Shown here in pieces: positions 1 through 10,244 of a DNA stretch of 64,000 nucleotides (position 1 is its first letter; every line of letters begins with the position of its first letter). Source of the stretch: Teichococcus aerophilus (GTDB lineage: Bacteria > Pseudomonadota > Alphaproteobacteria > Acetobacterales > Acetobacteraceae); NCBI RefSeq assembly GCF_014490485.1, contig NZ_JACTVA010000019.1, positions 24,344-88,343 on the forward strand, written 5' to 3'. The notes beneath the pieces are model-generated. The model was not told the origin of the DNA, made no database searches, and saw nothing but the letters and a program-made list of their open reading frames with translations. The translations under genes were made by a program, and so were the position numbers.

Positions 1-384
1 GGCGACGATCTTGCCATCGACGAAGATCGGCTCCGCCAGCACGATGTCCGGCAGGTGGGTGCCGCCGCCTTCATAGGCGTCGTTGCCGACGAACACGTCG
101 CCCGGCCGCATGTCCTCGACGCGGTGCTTCCGCATGATGTGCGGGATGATGCCGATGAAGCTGCCCAGGTGGATGGGGATGTGCTCCGCCTGGCACAGCG
201 TCTCCCCCGCCGCGTTGAACAGGGCGGTGGAGCAGTCCCGCCGCTCCTTGATGTTCGTGGAGTAGGAGGCGCGGATCAGCGCCTCGCCCGTCTCCTCGAC
301 AATCGAGGACAGCGCGGCGCCGATGACCTCGACGGTGATCGGGTCCAGCACGGGCGCGGTGGCCTGGGACACAGCCTGGCTCAT
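1..384 (-). CDS. hyuB: Hydantoinase B / 5-oxoprolinase subunit B, N-terminal part
   Basis: Only the first 128 residues lie in the window; the gene runs off the left edge with no stop. The start (MSQAVSQATAPVLDPITVEV) and the following segments (ETGEALIRASYSTNIKER, IPIHLGSFIGIIP, GDVFVGNDAYEGGGTHLPD) are typical of the HyuB/oxoprolinase-B family, the partner of HyuA in ATP-dependent hydrolysis of hydantoins, 5-oxoproline or related lactams (some relatives are acetone/acetophenone carboxylase subunits). Its ATG overlaps the hyuA stop as ATGA, which argues for translational coupling and a stoichiometric complex. The substrate cannot be told from this fragment. Confidence 0.9.
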   Translation of the reverse strand, partial: MSQAVSQATAPVLDPITVEVIGAALSSIVEETGEALIRASYSTNIKERRDCSTALFNAAGETLCQAEHIPIHLGSFIGIIPHIMRKHRVEDMRPGDVFVGNDAYEGGGTHLPDIVLAEPIFVDGKIVA

Positions 385-2453
385 GCCACGACCTCCAGGA
401 TGAGGTTGAGGTAAGGGTCGACGCGCGCGGACATGCCCGGCGGTACCACTGTCGTCGTATCCATCTGCTCGACGATGGCGGGGCCGGCGAAGCGGTGGCC
501 CGGCTTCAGCTCGTCACGGCTATAGATCGGCGTCGGCACGAAATCCTGCGCTTCCGGGAACCAGACCGGGCGCTGGCCGGTGATGGCGCCGGAAGCATCA
601 GGCCCCGCATCCGGGTAGCGCAACAGCTCGGCCTTCTTCACCAGCCCCGTGGCTTCCAGCCGCAGGGTGACGACCTGCACGGCCTCCCCCTCGGCGATGA
701 AGCCGTAGCGCTGGCGGTGCAGTTCCTCGAACCCGGCGGCCAGCGCGTCCAGCGTCGCGGCCGTTACCGGCCCTTCCGGCAGCGGCACGGCCAGCTCGTA
801 GTTCTGTCCAGCGTAGCGCATATCGGCGGTGCGGGTCAGCTGGCGGTTGGCGGGGGCGATGTCCTCATGCTCGAACCACTCCTCCGCCCGCGCCGTCAGT
901 GTCGCGAAGCCATCGGCCACCTCGCCGATCGAGCCCGGCGCCAGCGGCAGCAGCTTCGTCGCGGCGAAATCGGCGCGCAGATCGGTCAGCAGCAGGCCCA
1001 TGGCGCAGAGGATGCCGGGATTGCGCGGCACCAGCACGCGCTTCATGTCCAGCTCCTTCGCCAGCCGCGCCGCGTAGAGCGGGCCGCCGCCGCCGAAGGC
1101 CATCAGCGTGAAGTCGCGCGGGTCATGCCCACGCTGCACCGAGATCACCCGGATCGCCCGCGCCATGTTGGCGGTGACGACGGAGAGAATGCCCTGCGCC
1201 GTCTCCATCAGCCCCAGGCCGAGCTGATCCGCCAGACGCTGGATGGACGCCTTGGCCAGGTCCTGCCGGATCGGCATGCGCCCACCCAGCAGATGCGTCG
1301 GGTTCAGCGTCTGCAACACCACGTTGGCATCGGTGGTCGCCGGCTCGGTGCTGCCCTTGTCGTAGCAGACCGGGCCCGGGAAGGCGCCGCAGGAACGCGG
1401 CCCGACCTTCAGCAGGCCGCCGGCATCGACATGCGCGATGGAGCCGCCGCCGGCACCCACCGTGTGGATGTCCAGCATCGGGGCCTTGATCGGGTAGCCA
1501 TGCACCACCGCTTCGCTGGTCAGCCGGCACTGGCCGCCCTGCAACAGCGCCACGTCGGTGGAGGTACCGCCCATGTCGAAGGTGATCAGGTCCTCGAACC
1601 CGGCCAGCTCGCCGATCACCTGCGCGCCCACCACACCCGTGGAAGGGCCGGACAGCACCGTCCGCACCGGCAGGCCGGCGGCGGCCGAGAAGCTGATGAC
1701 ACCGCCATTGGACTGCGTCAGATGCGGCGTCGCTGTCATCCCTAGCCCTTCCAGGCGCGGCGTCAGCTTCTCGATATAGGACCGCATCACCGGCCCCAGA
1801 TACGCATTCAACACCACGGTGGAGAGCCGCTCATACTCGCGGAATTCGGGCGCGATCTCATGCCCCGCGCTGATGAAGGCGTCCGGCATCTCCTCGCGCA
1901 GGATCTGCACCGCCCGCGCCTCATGCTCCGGCCGGATGAAGCCGTAGAGGAAGGAGACGGCGACCGCCTTCACCCCAGCCTCGCGCAGCGCCACGGCGGC
2001 CTGGCGCATCTTCGCCTCGTCCAGCGCGGTATCGATGCTGCCATCGTGGCGCACACGCTCGGGCACTTCCTGGCGCAGGTCGCGCGGCACCAGCACCGGC
2101 GGCTTGTCCGCCTGCATGTCGTACAGGTCCGGGCGCTTCTGGCGGCCGATCTCCAGCAGATCGCGGAAGCCGTCGGTGGTGACCAGGCCGGTCTTCACGC
2201 CACGATGCTGGATCAGCGCATTGGTTGCCACCGTGGTGCCATGGCCGAAATAGGTAACGGCTGCGGCAGGCTGGTCGCCCGCTTCCGGCACCACGCGGCG
2301 CATGCCTTCCTCGACGCCCTGGGCAATGCCGCGGGATGGGTCGTCGGGCGTGGAGGAGACCTTCCACACCTCGACGCGGCCATCATCCTCGTCGAACAGG
2401 CAGACATCCGTGAAGGTGCCGCCGGAATCCACCCCGACCCGCCAACGCGCCAT
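381..2453 (-). CDS. hyuA: Hydantoinase A / 5-oxoprolinase subunit A (HyuA family)
   Basis: A 690-residue protein of full family length. It shows the ASKHA-fold phosphate-binding signature near the N-terminus (GVDSGGTFTDVCLF, about residues 7-20) and a second one near residue 293 (FDMGGTSTDVAL). The family activates a lactam with ATP and works with HyuB. The start is well supported: GAGGAGG sits 7 bases before the ATG. It is the first gene of the hyuAB unit and is transcribed away from an IclR regulator, the usual arrangement when the regulator senses the substrate or a product. Hydantoin, oxoproline or a carboxylase-type substrate are all possible. Confidence 0.93.
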   Translation of the reverse strand: MARWRVGVDSGGTFTDVCLFDEDDGRVEVWKVSSTPDDPSRGIAQGVEEGMRRVVPEAGDQPAAAVTYFGHGTTVATNALIQHRGVKTGLVTTDGFRDLLEIGRQKRPDLYDMQADKPPVLVPRDLRQEVPERVRHDGSIDTALDEAKMRQAAVALREAGVKAVAVSFLYGFIRPEHEARAVQILREEMPDAFISAGHEIAPEFREYERLSTVVLNAYLGPVMRSYIEKLTPRLEGLGMTATPHLTQSNGGVISFSAAAGLPVRTVLSGPSTGVVGAQVIGELAGFEDLITFDMGGTSTDVALLQGGQCRLTSEAVVHGYPIKAPMLDIHTVGAGGGSIAHVDAGGLLKVGPRSCGAFPGPVCYDKGSTEPATTDANVVLQTLNPTHLLGGRMPIRQDLAKASIQRLADQLGLGLMETAQGILSVVTANMARAIRVISVQRGHDPRDFTLMAFGGGGPLYAARLAKELDMKRVLVPRNPGILCAMGLLLTDLRADFAATKLLPLAPGSIGEVADGFATLTARAEEWFEHEDIAPANRQLTRTADMRYAGQNYELAVPLPEGPVTAATLDALAAGFEELHRQRYGFIAEGEAVQVVTLRLEATGLVKKAELLRYPDAGPDASGAITGQRPVWFPEAQDFVPTPIYSRDELKPGHRFAGPAIVEQMDTTTVVPPGMSARVDPYLNLILEVVA

Positions 2454-2566
2454 TCTTCAGCCTCCTCGCGGCATCTCCCGCATGCGGGGGCCACGTCCCG
2501 GCCAAACTCTTCGCCTTGATTTGGCTGGCGTCCAGTATAAATTTCATCCACTGACAGTCGGGACGT

Positions 2567-2591
2567 CATAATTTCAACATACGGAATTATG
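2567..2591. promoter_or_regulatory. Inverted repeat, probable IclR operator between hyuA and iclR
   Basis: CATAATTTC and GGAATTATG form a near-perfect inverted repeat (8 of 9 pairs) around a 7-base spacer in the AT-richer part of the divergent intergenic region. The right arm covers an upstream in-frame ATG, so that ATG is unlikely to be the regulator's start. IclR proteins bind short palindromes of this kind, so autoregulation plus control of hyuAB is the simplest reading. Confidence 0.5.
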
Positions 2592-2630
2592 CCGTTTCAC
2601 AGGACGAGAGTTGCGCCCCGAGGAGTGGCC

Positions 2631-3437
2631 ATGGACACCACCGGCAGCCTGCCGCGCGGCCTGCAGATCCTGCGCCTTCTCGGCGACGGCGGCCCCGACG
2701 GCCAACGTCTCAGCGACATCGCCGAGGCCGCCGGACTGCCACGCCCCACCGCGCACCGCCTGCTGCGGATGCTGGTGGCGGAGGGGTTCGTGGAGCACGA
2801 CGCCGCCGCCCGCCGCTACCGCCTCAGCCTGGAGTTGTTCCTGCTGGCCGCCCGCGCCGGTAACCCCACCGGGTTGCGGGACCTCTGCCGCCCCGCCCTG
2901 CTGCGGCTGACCGCATCCCTGGGCGAGACGGTCTTCCTGCTGGTCCATAATGGCTACGACGCCATCTGCATCGACCGCAGCGCCGGGCCGCTGCCCATCC
3001 GCTCCTTCACCGGCGATATCGGCGGGCGGGTCCCGCTCGGCCTCGGCCAGGGCTCCACCGCTATCCTGGCCTGCCTGCCGGAGGAGGAGCGCGAAGACAT
3101 CATCCGCCACAACCTGCCGATCATCCGCAATCTCGGCGGCTCGGACGAACCGGTGCTGCGGGCCGAGATCACCCGCGTAAGGCGGGAAGGCTACTCCATC
3201 ATGCCTGGCGTACTGCCCGGCATGGCCGGCCTCGGCGTGCCGCTGCTGGACCGCGATGGCCGCGCCGTCGCCGCCCTCAGCATCGGCACCACCACGGATC
3301 GCCTGGGCACCGACCGCCGGGACCTGGTGGCCAACCTGCTGCGCGCCGAAGCCAACGCCATCGCCCCGCGCCTCAACCCGTTCGACCCCGCCCTGCGGCG
3401 GGCCGGCGCGGCGATGGAGGCGAGCGTAGCGCGGTGA
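2631..3437 (+). CDS. IclR-family transcriptional regulator
   Basis: A 268-residue regulator. The N-terminal winged helix-turn-helix (about residues 8-65, with RLSDIAEAAGLPRPTAHRLL) is followed by an IclR effector domain (about 80-255, with ETVFLLVHNGYDAICIDR and PLGLGQGSTAILACL). AGGAG lies 5 bases before this ATG, whereas the ATG 42 bases upstream lies inside a palindrome and has no Shine-Dalgarno, so the shorter form is chosen. It is divergent from hyuAB and probably controls it. The effector is not predictable from sequence. Confidence 0.92.
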   Translation: MDTTGSLPRGLQILRLLGDGGPDGQRLSDIAEAAGLPRPTAHRLLRMLVAEGFVEHDAAARRYRLSLELFLLAARAGNPTGLRDLCRPALLRLTASLGETVFLLVHNGYDAICIDRSAGPLPIRSFTGDIGGRVPLGLGQGSTAILACLPEEEREDIIRHNLPIIRNLGGSDEPVLRAEITRVRREGYSIMPGVLPGMAGLGVPLLDRDGRAVAALSIGTTTDRLGTDRRDLVANLLRAEANAIAPRLNPFDPALRRAGAAMEASVAR

Positions 3438-3451
3438 GGTAGAGACGAAGG

Positions 3452-3487
3452 CTGGGGAAGGAATTCCCCCAGGCCCCCATCTTTTTT
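3452..3487 (+). terminator. Terminator after iclR
   Basis: CTGGGGAA and TTCCCCCAG (one bulged C) pair around a GGAA loop. A run of six T follows about 10 bases after the stem. It lies 15 bases after the iclR stop. Confidence 0.6.
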
Positions 3488-3759
3488 CTGCGAGTCAAGC
3501 GCACCTTAGAACTGGAGAGGTGGCGCCTCAGACGATTTTAAAACATCACGCGGGCTCAGCTGTCCGCCGCGGGATATTTTGGACCTCCGCCCCGGTTTCC
3601 ACATAACGCAACCTCCGCCGCGGCAGTGCCCACCAAACTCGAAGACATAAAGAAGGGATCCGGGGAATCCCTTCCCTGGCCTTCTCCACCCCCACCGCGT
3701 GCCACGCCGACTTCAGGCGCGTCGCCACATAAAGGCGGCTCAACAGCCCGCCCATGAAA

Positions 3760-3787
3760 AAGGCCGGGGAATCGCTTCCCCGGCCTT
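3760..3787 (-). terminator. Terminator of dctA
   Basis: A perfect 12-bp stem (AAGGCCGGGGAA / TTCCCCGGCCTT, 4-base loop) ends in TTTTT on the minus strand, 20 bases beyond the dctA stop. The stem is almost identical to the terminators at 41727-41760 and 46929-46968. Confidence 0.85.
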
Positions 3788-3807
3788 CCTTCGATCAAAG
3801 CGTCGGC

Positions 3808-5142
3808 TCACTCCGCAGCGGCGGGGGCCGTGCTGGCCGGCAGCGGCAGGGCGTCGCCGGTCATGGCGGCGTCCAGGCGGTCCTTGTCCAGCTCGCCCTC
3901 CCAGCGCGCCACCACGATCGTCGCGACGGCGTTGCCGACCAGGTTGGTCAGCGCCCGGCACTCGGACATGAAGCGGTCGATGCCCAGGATCAGCGCCATG
4001 CCGGCCACGGGGACCGAGGGCACGACGGAGAGCGTCGCCGCCAGGGTGATGAAGCCCGCGCCGGTAATGCCGGCCGCGCCCTTGGAGGACAGCATGGCCA
4101 CCAGCAGCAGCAGGATCTGGTCACCCCAGCTCAGCGGAATGTCGGTGGCCTGCGCGATGAACAGCGCCGCCAGCGTCATGTAGATGTTGGTGCCATCCAG
4201 GTTGAAGCTGTACCCGGTGGGGATGACGAGGCCGACGACGGACTTCTTGCAGCCCGCGCGCTCCATCTTCTGCATCAGCGTCGGCAGCGCGGCTTCCGAG
4301 GAAGACGTGCCGAGCACCAGCAGCAGCTCCTCCTTGATGTACTTGATCAGCTTGATGATCGAGAAGCCGTTGTAGCGCGCCACCGCACCCAGCACGACCA
4401 GTACGAAGATCAGCGAGGTCAGGTAGAAGGTCCCGACCAGGAAGGCCAGGTTGATGACGGAGGAGATGCCGTAGCGGCCAATGGTGAAGGCCATGGCGCC
4501 GAAGGCACCGATTGGCGCGGCCTTCATCAGGATGCCGACCAGCGTGAAGATCGGCGCCGTCAGCGCGTGCAGGAAGTTCAGCACCGGCGTGGCGCGCTCC
4601 CCCACCATCGCCAGGGAGATGCCGAACAGCACGGCGAAGAACAGCACCTGCAGGATATCGCCCGAGGCGAAGGCACCGACGATGGTCGTCGGGATGATGT
4701 TCATCAGGAAGCCGGTGATGGTCTGCTCATGCGCCTGGGCGGCGTAGCCCTGCACGGCCTTGGCATCCAGCGTCGCCGGGTTGATGTGCAGCCCGTAGCC
4801 CGGCTGCACGATGTTGCCGACAATCAGGCCGACGATCAGCGCCAGGGTGGAGAAGCAGAGGAAGTAGAGCATCGCCTTGCCGGCGACGCGCCCGACCTTC
4901 GTCAGGTCGCTCATGCCGGCGATGCCGGTGGCCACGGTCAGGAAGATCACCGGGGCGATGATCATCTTCACCAGCTTGATGAAGGCGTCGCCCAACGGCT
5001 TCATCGCCGTGCCCTCCTCCGGCCAGAAATGGCCGAGGGCGATGCCGAGGGCGATGGCCACCAGCACCTGGAAATACAGGTGCTGGTAGAGGCGCTTCGG
5101 GGGCTGGTGCCTGGTCTCCGCCGGGGCGGTGAAAGTCGCCAT
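3808..5142 (-). CDS. dctA: C4-dicarboxylate:cation symporter DctA
   Basis: A 444-residue inner-membrane symporter of the DAACS family, which imports succinate, fumarate and malate. Family hallmarks include [20 protein letters not shown] at the start, [20 protein letters not shown], the serine-rich hairpin ([15 protein letters not shown]), and [22 protein letters not shown] lies just before the chosen ATG. The frame stays open far upstream, but that part is only the antisense of dctB. Control is clear from context: a consensus sigma-54 promoter lies about 115 bases upstream and dctBD is divergent. Confidence 0.96.
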   Translation of the reverse strand: MATFTAPAETRHQPPKRLYQHLYFQVLVAIALGIALGHFWPEEGTAMKPLGDAFIKLVKMIIAPVIFLTVATGIAGMSDLTKVGRVAGKAMLYFLCFSTLALIVGLIVGNIVQPGYGLHINPATLDAKAVQGYAAQAHEQTITGFLMNIIPTTIVGAFASGDILQVLFFAVLFGISLAMVGERATPVLNFLHALTAPIFTLVGILMKAAPIGAFGAMAFTIGRYGISSVINLAFLVGTFYLTSLIFVLVVLGAVARYNGFSIIKLIKYIKEELLLVLGTSSSEAALPTLMQKMERAGCKKSVVGLVIPTGYSFNLDGTNIYMTLAALFIAQATDIPLSWGDQILLLLVAMLSSKGAAGITGAGFITLAATLSVVPSVPVAGMALILGIDRFMSECRALTNLVGNAVATIVVARWEGELDKDRLDAAMTGDALPLPASTAPAAAE

Positions 5143-5258
5143 GTCGTTTCCTCGTGGGACGGCCCCGCCACGCCCTTGCCGGCGCCCAGAGCCCCAGTCC
5201 TTGAAATGGTTGGGCTGTGATGGTCGGCGGTCGTGCGGCCGCCTCGGCTGCTGCTTTC

Positions 5259-5273
5259 GCAAGCGGCGTGCCA
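5259..5273 (-). promoter_or_regulatory. Sigma-54 (-24/-12) promoter of dctA
   Basis: On the minus strand the sequence TGGCACGCCGCTTGC matches the sigma-54 consensus TGGCAC-N5-TTGC exactly. It points toward dctA, giving a predicted leader of roughly 100 bases. The divergent pair encodes a histidine kinase and an NtrC-type activator, as expected. Confidence 0.88.
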
Positions 5274-5335
5274 ACGGTGCAGGCAGCGGAAAACATGGAA
5301 AAGACATATGATTCATGTTTCCGGCGGCGGCTCCT

Positions 5336-5385
5336 TGTGCGGAAATCCGCTCGTGGCCCCACCTTCGAGTGTGGTAAACCGCACA
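5336..5385. promoter_or_regulatory. Two DctD-like enhancer repeats upstream of dctA
   Basis: TGTGCGGAAATCCGCTCG (5336-5353) and TGTGGTAAACCGCACA (5370-5385) are related imperfect inverted repeats whose left ends are 34 bases apart, about three helical turns. They lie roughly 75-130 bases upstream of the predicted dctA start point, the usual place for NtrC-class enhancers. They resemble the TGTGCG...CGCACA half sites I recall for rhizobial DctD. A further inverted repeat (CGGAAAACATG / CATGTTTCCG, 5287-5323) lies between them and the promoter. Confidence 0.55.
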
Positions 5386-5388
5386 GAT

Positions 5389-7253
5389 ATGCCCGCTTCG
5401 AACCCCCGAACCCTCCTGCGCCGCCGGCGTGCGGATCAGCGCGCCGCCGGCCGGCTGGGGCTGTTGCTGCTGGCCGGCGCCGCATCCCTGGTGCTGGCGT
5501 GGTTCAGCGGCCAGGCCGCCCGGCGCCAGGCGGGGGAGGAACTGACCGGCCAGGCCGCCACCACCGCCACGCTGAACGCCGCGGTGCTGCGCAGTGAGCT
5601 GGAGAAGCAGCGCTCCCTGCCGTTCGTCCTGGCCCAGGACCCGGATCTGCTGGCCGCGCTGGCCCAGCCGGACGGGGCGACCTTCGCCACGCTGAACCGG
5701 AAGCTGGAAACGCTGAGCCAGGGCACCGGCGCCAACGTCATCTACCTGATCGACGCCACCGGCCTCGCCGTCGCCGCCAGCAACTGGCAGGAGCCCACCA
5801 GCTTCGTCGGCAACGACTACCGTTTCCGCGAGTACTTCCAGCGCGGCATGCAGGCCGGCGCGGCGGAGCATTTCGCCCTTGGTACCGTCAGCCGCCAGCC
5901 TGGCCTCTATATCTCCCGCCGCCTCGGCCCCGCCGCCGCGCCGCTCGGCGTCGTCGTGGTCAAGGTGGAGTTCGATGCGGTGGAGGAGACCTGGCGGGTG
6001 TCGGACCGTGCCCCGGGCGGGGAAGCCGCACGCCCCGTCTATGTGACGGACGAGCAGGGCATCGTGCTGCTGACCAGCCGCCCCGCCTGGCGTTTCCGCA
6101 CCGACCGCCCCTTGCCCGTCAGTGCCCTGGCCGATATCCGCGAGAGCCTGCAATTCGGCGACGCGCCGCTGACCGAGCTGCCCCTGCGCCCCAACCCGGC
6201 GGCGCCGGATACCGGCGCCGTGCTGCTGGACGATGCGGATGGCCGCGCCACCCCGCTGCTGCGCGTCAGCCAGGCGGTGCCGACCGCGCCCTGGCGGCTC
6301 ACCCTGCTGGTGCCAGCCGAGGCGACGCTGATGGCGGCCGAGCGGCAACGCCGCTGGGCGGTGCTGCTGGGCTGCCTGCTGGCCATCGGCCTCGGCGCCG
6401 TGCTGCTGCAGCGGCGGGACCGCGCCCTGCGCCGCGCCGCCAGCCAGGAAGCCGCGCGGCAGGAGCTGGAAGAGCGCGTCGCCGCCCGCACCGCCCAGCT
6501 GCGCGGCGAGATCGCGGAACGGGAGCGGATGGAGACCCGGCTGGAGGATGCGCGGGAGACCCTGCGCCAGGCCAACCGCCTCGCCACCCTCGGCCAGGTG
6601 GTGGCCGGCGTGGCGCATGAGATCAACCAGCCCGTTGCCGCCATCCGCAGCTATGCCGGCAACACGGCCACCTTCCTGGACCGTGGTGAACTCGCCCCCG
6701 CCCGCCGCAACCTGGAGACGATCACCAAGCTGACCGAGCGGATCGGCGGCATCACCGATGAACTCCGCACCTTCTCCCGCAAGGGCGTTGGCCCCGTGCG
6801 CCCGGTGCGGGTGGCGGAGGCGGTAGACGGCGCCGTCATGCTGCTACGCTCCCGCCTGGACCACCAGGGCGTGCCGCTGTTCCGCCCGCCGATGCCGGGG
6901 GACCCACGCGTGCTGGGCCGCCAGGTGCGGCTGGAGCAGGTGCTGGTCAACCTGATCCAGAACGCGCTGGAGGCCCTGGAAGGCCGCCCGGACCCCGAGA
7001 TCCACCTGGAAGCCACCATCCAGGAAGGCGAGGTTCGCATCGTGCTGCGCGACAACGGCCCCGGCATCCCGCCCGAGATCCAGAAGGCGCTGTTCATGCC
7101 GTTCTCCACCAGCAAGGCGCAAGGGCTGGGGCTCGGCCTCGTGCTCTGCAACGACATCGTCACCGAGGCCGGCGGGCGCATCGAAGTGGCGAGCACGCCG
7201 GAACGCGGCACCGCCTTCACCATCATCCTGCCCGAGTATCGCGGAGAGCCCGC

Positions 7254-7257
<4 letters not shown>
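5389..7257 (+). CDS. dctB: C4-dicarboxylate sensor histidine kinase DctB
   Basis: A 622-residue membrane sensor kinase. The first membrane helix is at about 22-40, then a periplasmic Cache-type sensor region ([16 protein letters not shown]), a second helix at about 320-340 and a coiled coil. The dimerization/phosphoacceptor box follows (GVAHEINQP, His410), then an HATPase domain with N box ([13 protein letters not shown]), G1 (DNGPGIPPE) and G2 (GLGLGLVL). Shorter and longer starts exist; ATG 5389 gives a normal DctB N-terminus. It overlaps dctD by ATGA. Order and neighbourhood with dctA support C4-dicarboxylate sensing. Confidence 0.93.
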
Positions 7258-8621
<1,364 letters not shown>

Positions 8622-8625
8622 CGCC

Positions 8626-9681
8626 ATGGATATCGCTTCCCTCGAGACCCCGGTGCCGGTGGTCGATCTCGGCATCGCCGAAGCCAACATGCGGCGGATG
8701 CAGGCCTATGCCGACGCGCACGGGCTGGCGCTGCGGCCGCACATCAAGACCCACAAGCTGCCCGGCCTGGCCCGGCGGCAGGTGGAACTGGGCGCTAAGG
8801 GCATCACCTGCCAGAAGCTGGGCGAGGCCGAGGTGATGGCCGATGCCGGCCTGGACGACATTTTTATCAGTTACCCCATCGTGGGTGAAGCGAAGGCGGA
8901 ACGCCTCGCCGCCCTCGCCGCGCGCGTGAAGATGCGTGTCAACGCCGACAGCAGCGCCGGCATCGCGACCATCGCGCGGGCCGCCCGCCATGGCCACGAG
9001 ATCGGCGTCGTCATCGAGTTCGACAGCGGCAACAAGCGCAGCGGCGTGATGACGGTGGACGAGGCCGTGGCCCTGGCCAAGGAAGCCGCCGCCACCCCCG
9101 GCCTGCGCTTCGACGGGCTGATGACCTACCCGACCAGCGCGGCCTCCGCCGCCTTCCTGGCCGAGGCACTGCCCCGGCTGGAAGCCGAGGGGCTGAACCC
9201 GGTGGTGCTCTCCGGCGGCGGCAGCCCCAAGGCGCTGCAGACGCATGAGCTGGCGCCGGTCAACGAGCTGCGCGTCGGCACCTACATCTACAACGACCGC
9301 AACATGGTCGGCGCCGGCGCCGCCACCTGGGACGATTGCGCACTGACGGTGCATGTCACCGTCATCAGCCGCCCGGAAGAGGGTCGCGCCATCATCGATG
9401 CCGGCAGCAAGACCTTCACCTCCGACCTGACGGCCGAGGGCGCGGCAGGCGGCTACGGCTACATCCTCGAATACCCCGAGGCCCGCATCGATCGCATCAG
9501 CGAGGAACACGGCATGGTCGATCTCTCCGCCTGCACCCGGAAGCCGCAGATCGGGGAGCGGCTGCGCGTCATTCCCAACCATGTCTGCCCGGTCAGCAAC
9601 CTGCATGACCGCATCGCCACCACGCGCGATGGCGAGTTCCTCGGCTTCGTCGACGTCGCCGCCCGGGGGCGCACGCTGTGA
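8626..9681 (+). CDS. Fold-type III PLP enzyme, D-serine dehydratase / D-threonine aldolase family
   Basis: A 351-residue protein with the N-terminal alanine-racemase-like PLP barrel (RPHIKTHK at 37-44 carries the expected Schiff-base lysine) and the C-terminal beta domain with PNHVCP. From what I recall of the family, His-x-Cys (here His319, Cys321) is the zinc pair of eukaryotic-type D-serine dehydratases, while Mn-dependent D-threonine aldolases have His-x-Asp. That tips the call toward a dehydratase, though the family is broad. GGCAGGAG precedes the ATG, which starts only 4 bases after dctD. The next gene, overlapping by GTGA, is a RidA-like protein. Confidence 0.82.
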   Translation: MDIASLETPVPVVDLGIAEANMRRMQAYADAHGLALRPHIKTHKLPGLARRQVELGAKGITCQKLGEAEVMADAGLDDIFISYPIVGEAKAERLAALAARVKMRVNADSSAGIATIARAARHGHEIGVVIEFDSGNKRSGVMTVDEAVALAKEAAATPGLRFDGLMTYPTSAASAAFLAEALPRLEAEGLNPVVLSGGGSPKALQTHELAPVNELRVGTYIYNDRNMVGAGAATWDDCALTVHVTVISRPEEGRAIIDAGSKTFTSDLTAEGAAGGYGYILEYPEARIDRISEEHGMVDLSACTRKPQIGERLRVIPNHVCPVSNLHDRIATTRDGEFLGFVDVAARGRTL

Positions 9682-10139
9682 GCACCCCGGAAGACCGCAT
9701 CGCCGCGCTGGGCCACACCCTGCCCGTGCTGGGCGCGCCCCGCTTCGCCTACGTGCCGTTCAAGCGCGTCGGCGATGTCGCCTACATCTCTGGCCAGGTG
9801 CCACGCCACCCCGATGGTTCCGTCACCACCGGGAAGGTGGGCGAGGCCCTCACGGTCGAGCAGGCGCAGAAGGCCGCGGAACTGTGCGCGCTGCACATCC
9901 TCTCCGTCGCCAAGGCCGCCGCCGGCAGCCTGGAGAAAGTGGAGTTCCTGAAGATCTTCGGCATGGTCTACGCCACGCCGGAATTCGGCCAGCAGCCGCA
10001 GGTCATCGATGCCTGCTCCAAGCTGCTGTTCGAGGTGCTGGGCGAGAATGGCCGCCACGCCCGCTCCGCCGTCGGCATGGGCTCGCTGCCCAGCAACGTA
10101 CCGGTGGAGATCGAGGCGGTGATCCGGATTCTGGATTAA
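9678..10139 (+). CDS. RidA/YjgF/UK114-family protein
   Basis: A 153-residue protein, longer than canonical RidA (about 130), of the subgroup starting with a HTLPVLGAPRFAYVPFKRVGD-type region. GDVAYISGQVPRHPDG is the family motif that lines the active-site cleft. The start is GTG in a GTGA overlap with the preceding lyase gene. RidA proteins hydrolyse reactive enamine/imine intermediates such as 2-aminoacrylate, so a link to a PLP dehydratase upstream makes chemical sense. The classical catalytic Arg of RidA is not obvious here, so another imine-related or degradative role is possible. Confidence 0.85.
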   Translation: MSTPEDRIAALGHTLPVLGAPRFAYVPFKRVGDVAYISGQVPRHPDGSVTTGKVGEALTVEQAQKAAELCALHILSVAKAAAGSLEKVEFLKIFGMVYATPEFGQQPQVIDACSKLLFEVLGENGRHARSAVGMGSLPSNVPVEIEAVIRILD

Positions 10140-10210
10140 TCGCCGCTGACTGACAGGCGAGCCAGCTACGAGGCGCGGTCAGTCAAACCGGCCTCCGGCA
10201 GCAGGAAGAC

Positions 10211-10235
10211 GCGGAAGGGCGCGCTGCCCTTCCGC
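10211..10235. terminator. Bidirectional hairpin between ridA-like gene and aminotransferase
   Basis: A perfect 10-bp stem (GCGGAAGGGC / GCCCTTCCGC, loop GCGCT) between the convergent genes. There is no T run, so termination efficiency is uncertain. Confidence 0.55.
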
Positions 10236-10244
10236 CTTGCCGGA

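Larger units (their letters stand above)
3438..3807. other. Intergenic region between iclR and dctA
   Basis: No gene is supported in these 370 bases. The short open frames here lack Shine-Dalgarno sequences and any recognisable domain. The stretch holds three hairpins: the iclR terminator, a GAAGGGAT/ATCCCTTC hairpin at 3652-3674, and the dctA terminator. Its base composition is less GC-rich than the flanking genes. Confidence 0.6.

Noticed and set aside
3546..3755. A 69-codon minus-strand frame in the iclR-dctA gap
   Set aside because: No Shine-Dalgarno, Arg-rich composition, and it runs through a hairpin that belongs to the intergenic repeats.
3754..5220. A 488-codon open frame on the plus strand, opposite dctA
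   Set aside because: Antisense shadow caused by high GC. The encoded sequence is His/Gln/Arg/Gly-rich without domains, and dctA on the other strand is unmistakable.
5143..6618. A 492-residue N-terminal extension of the dctA frame
   Set aside because: It is the complement of dctB coding sequence. The Shine-Dalgarno before ATG 5142 and the sigma-54 promoter at 5259-5273 place the real start.
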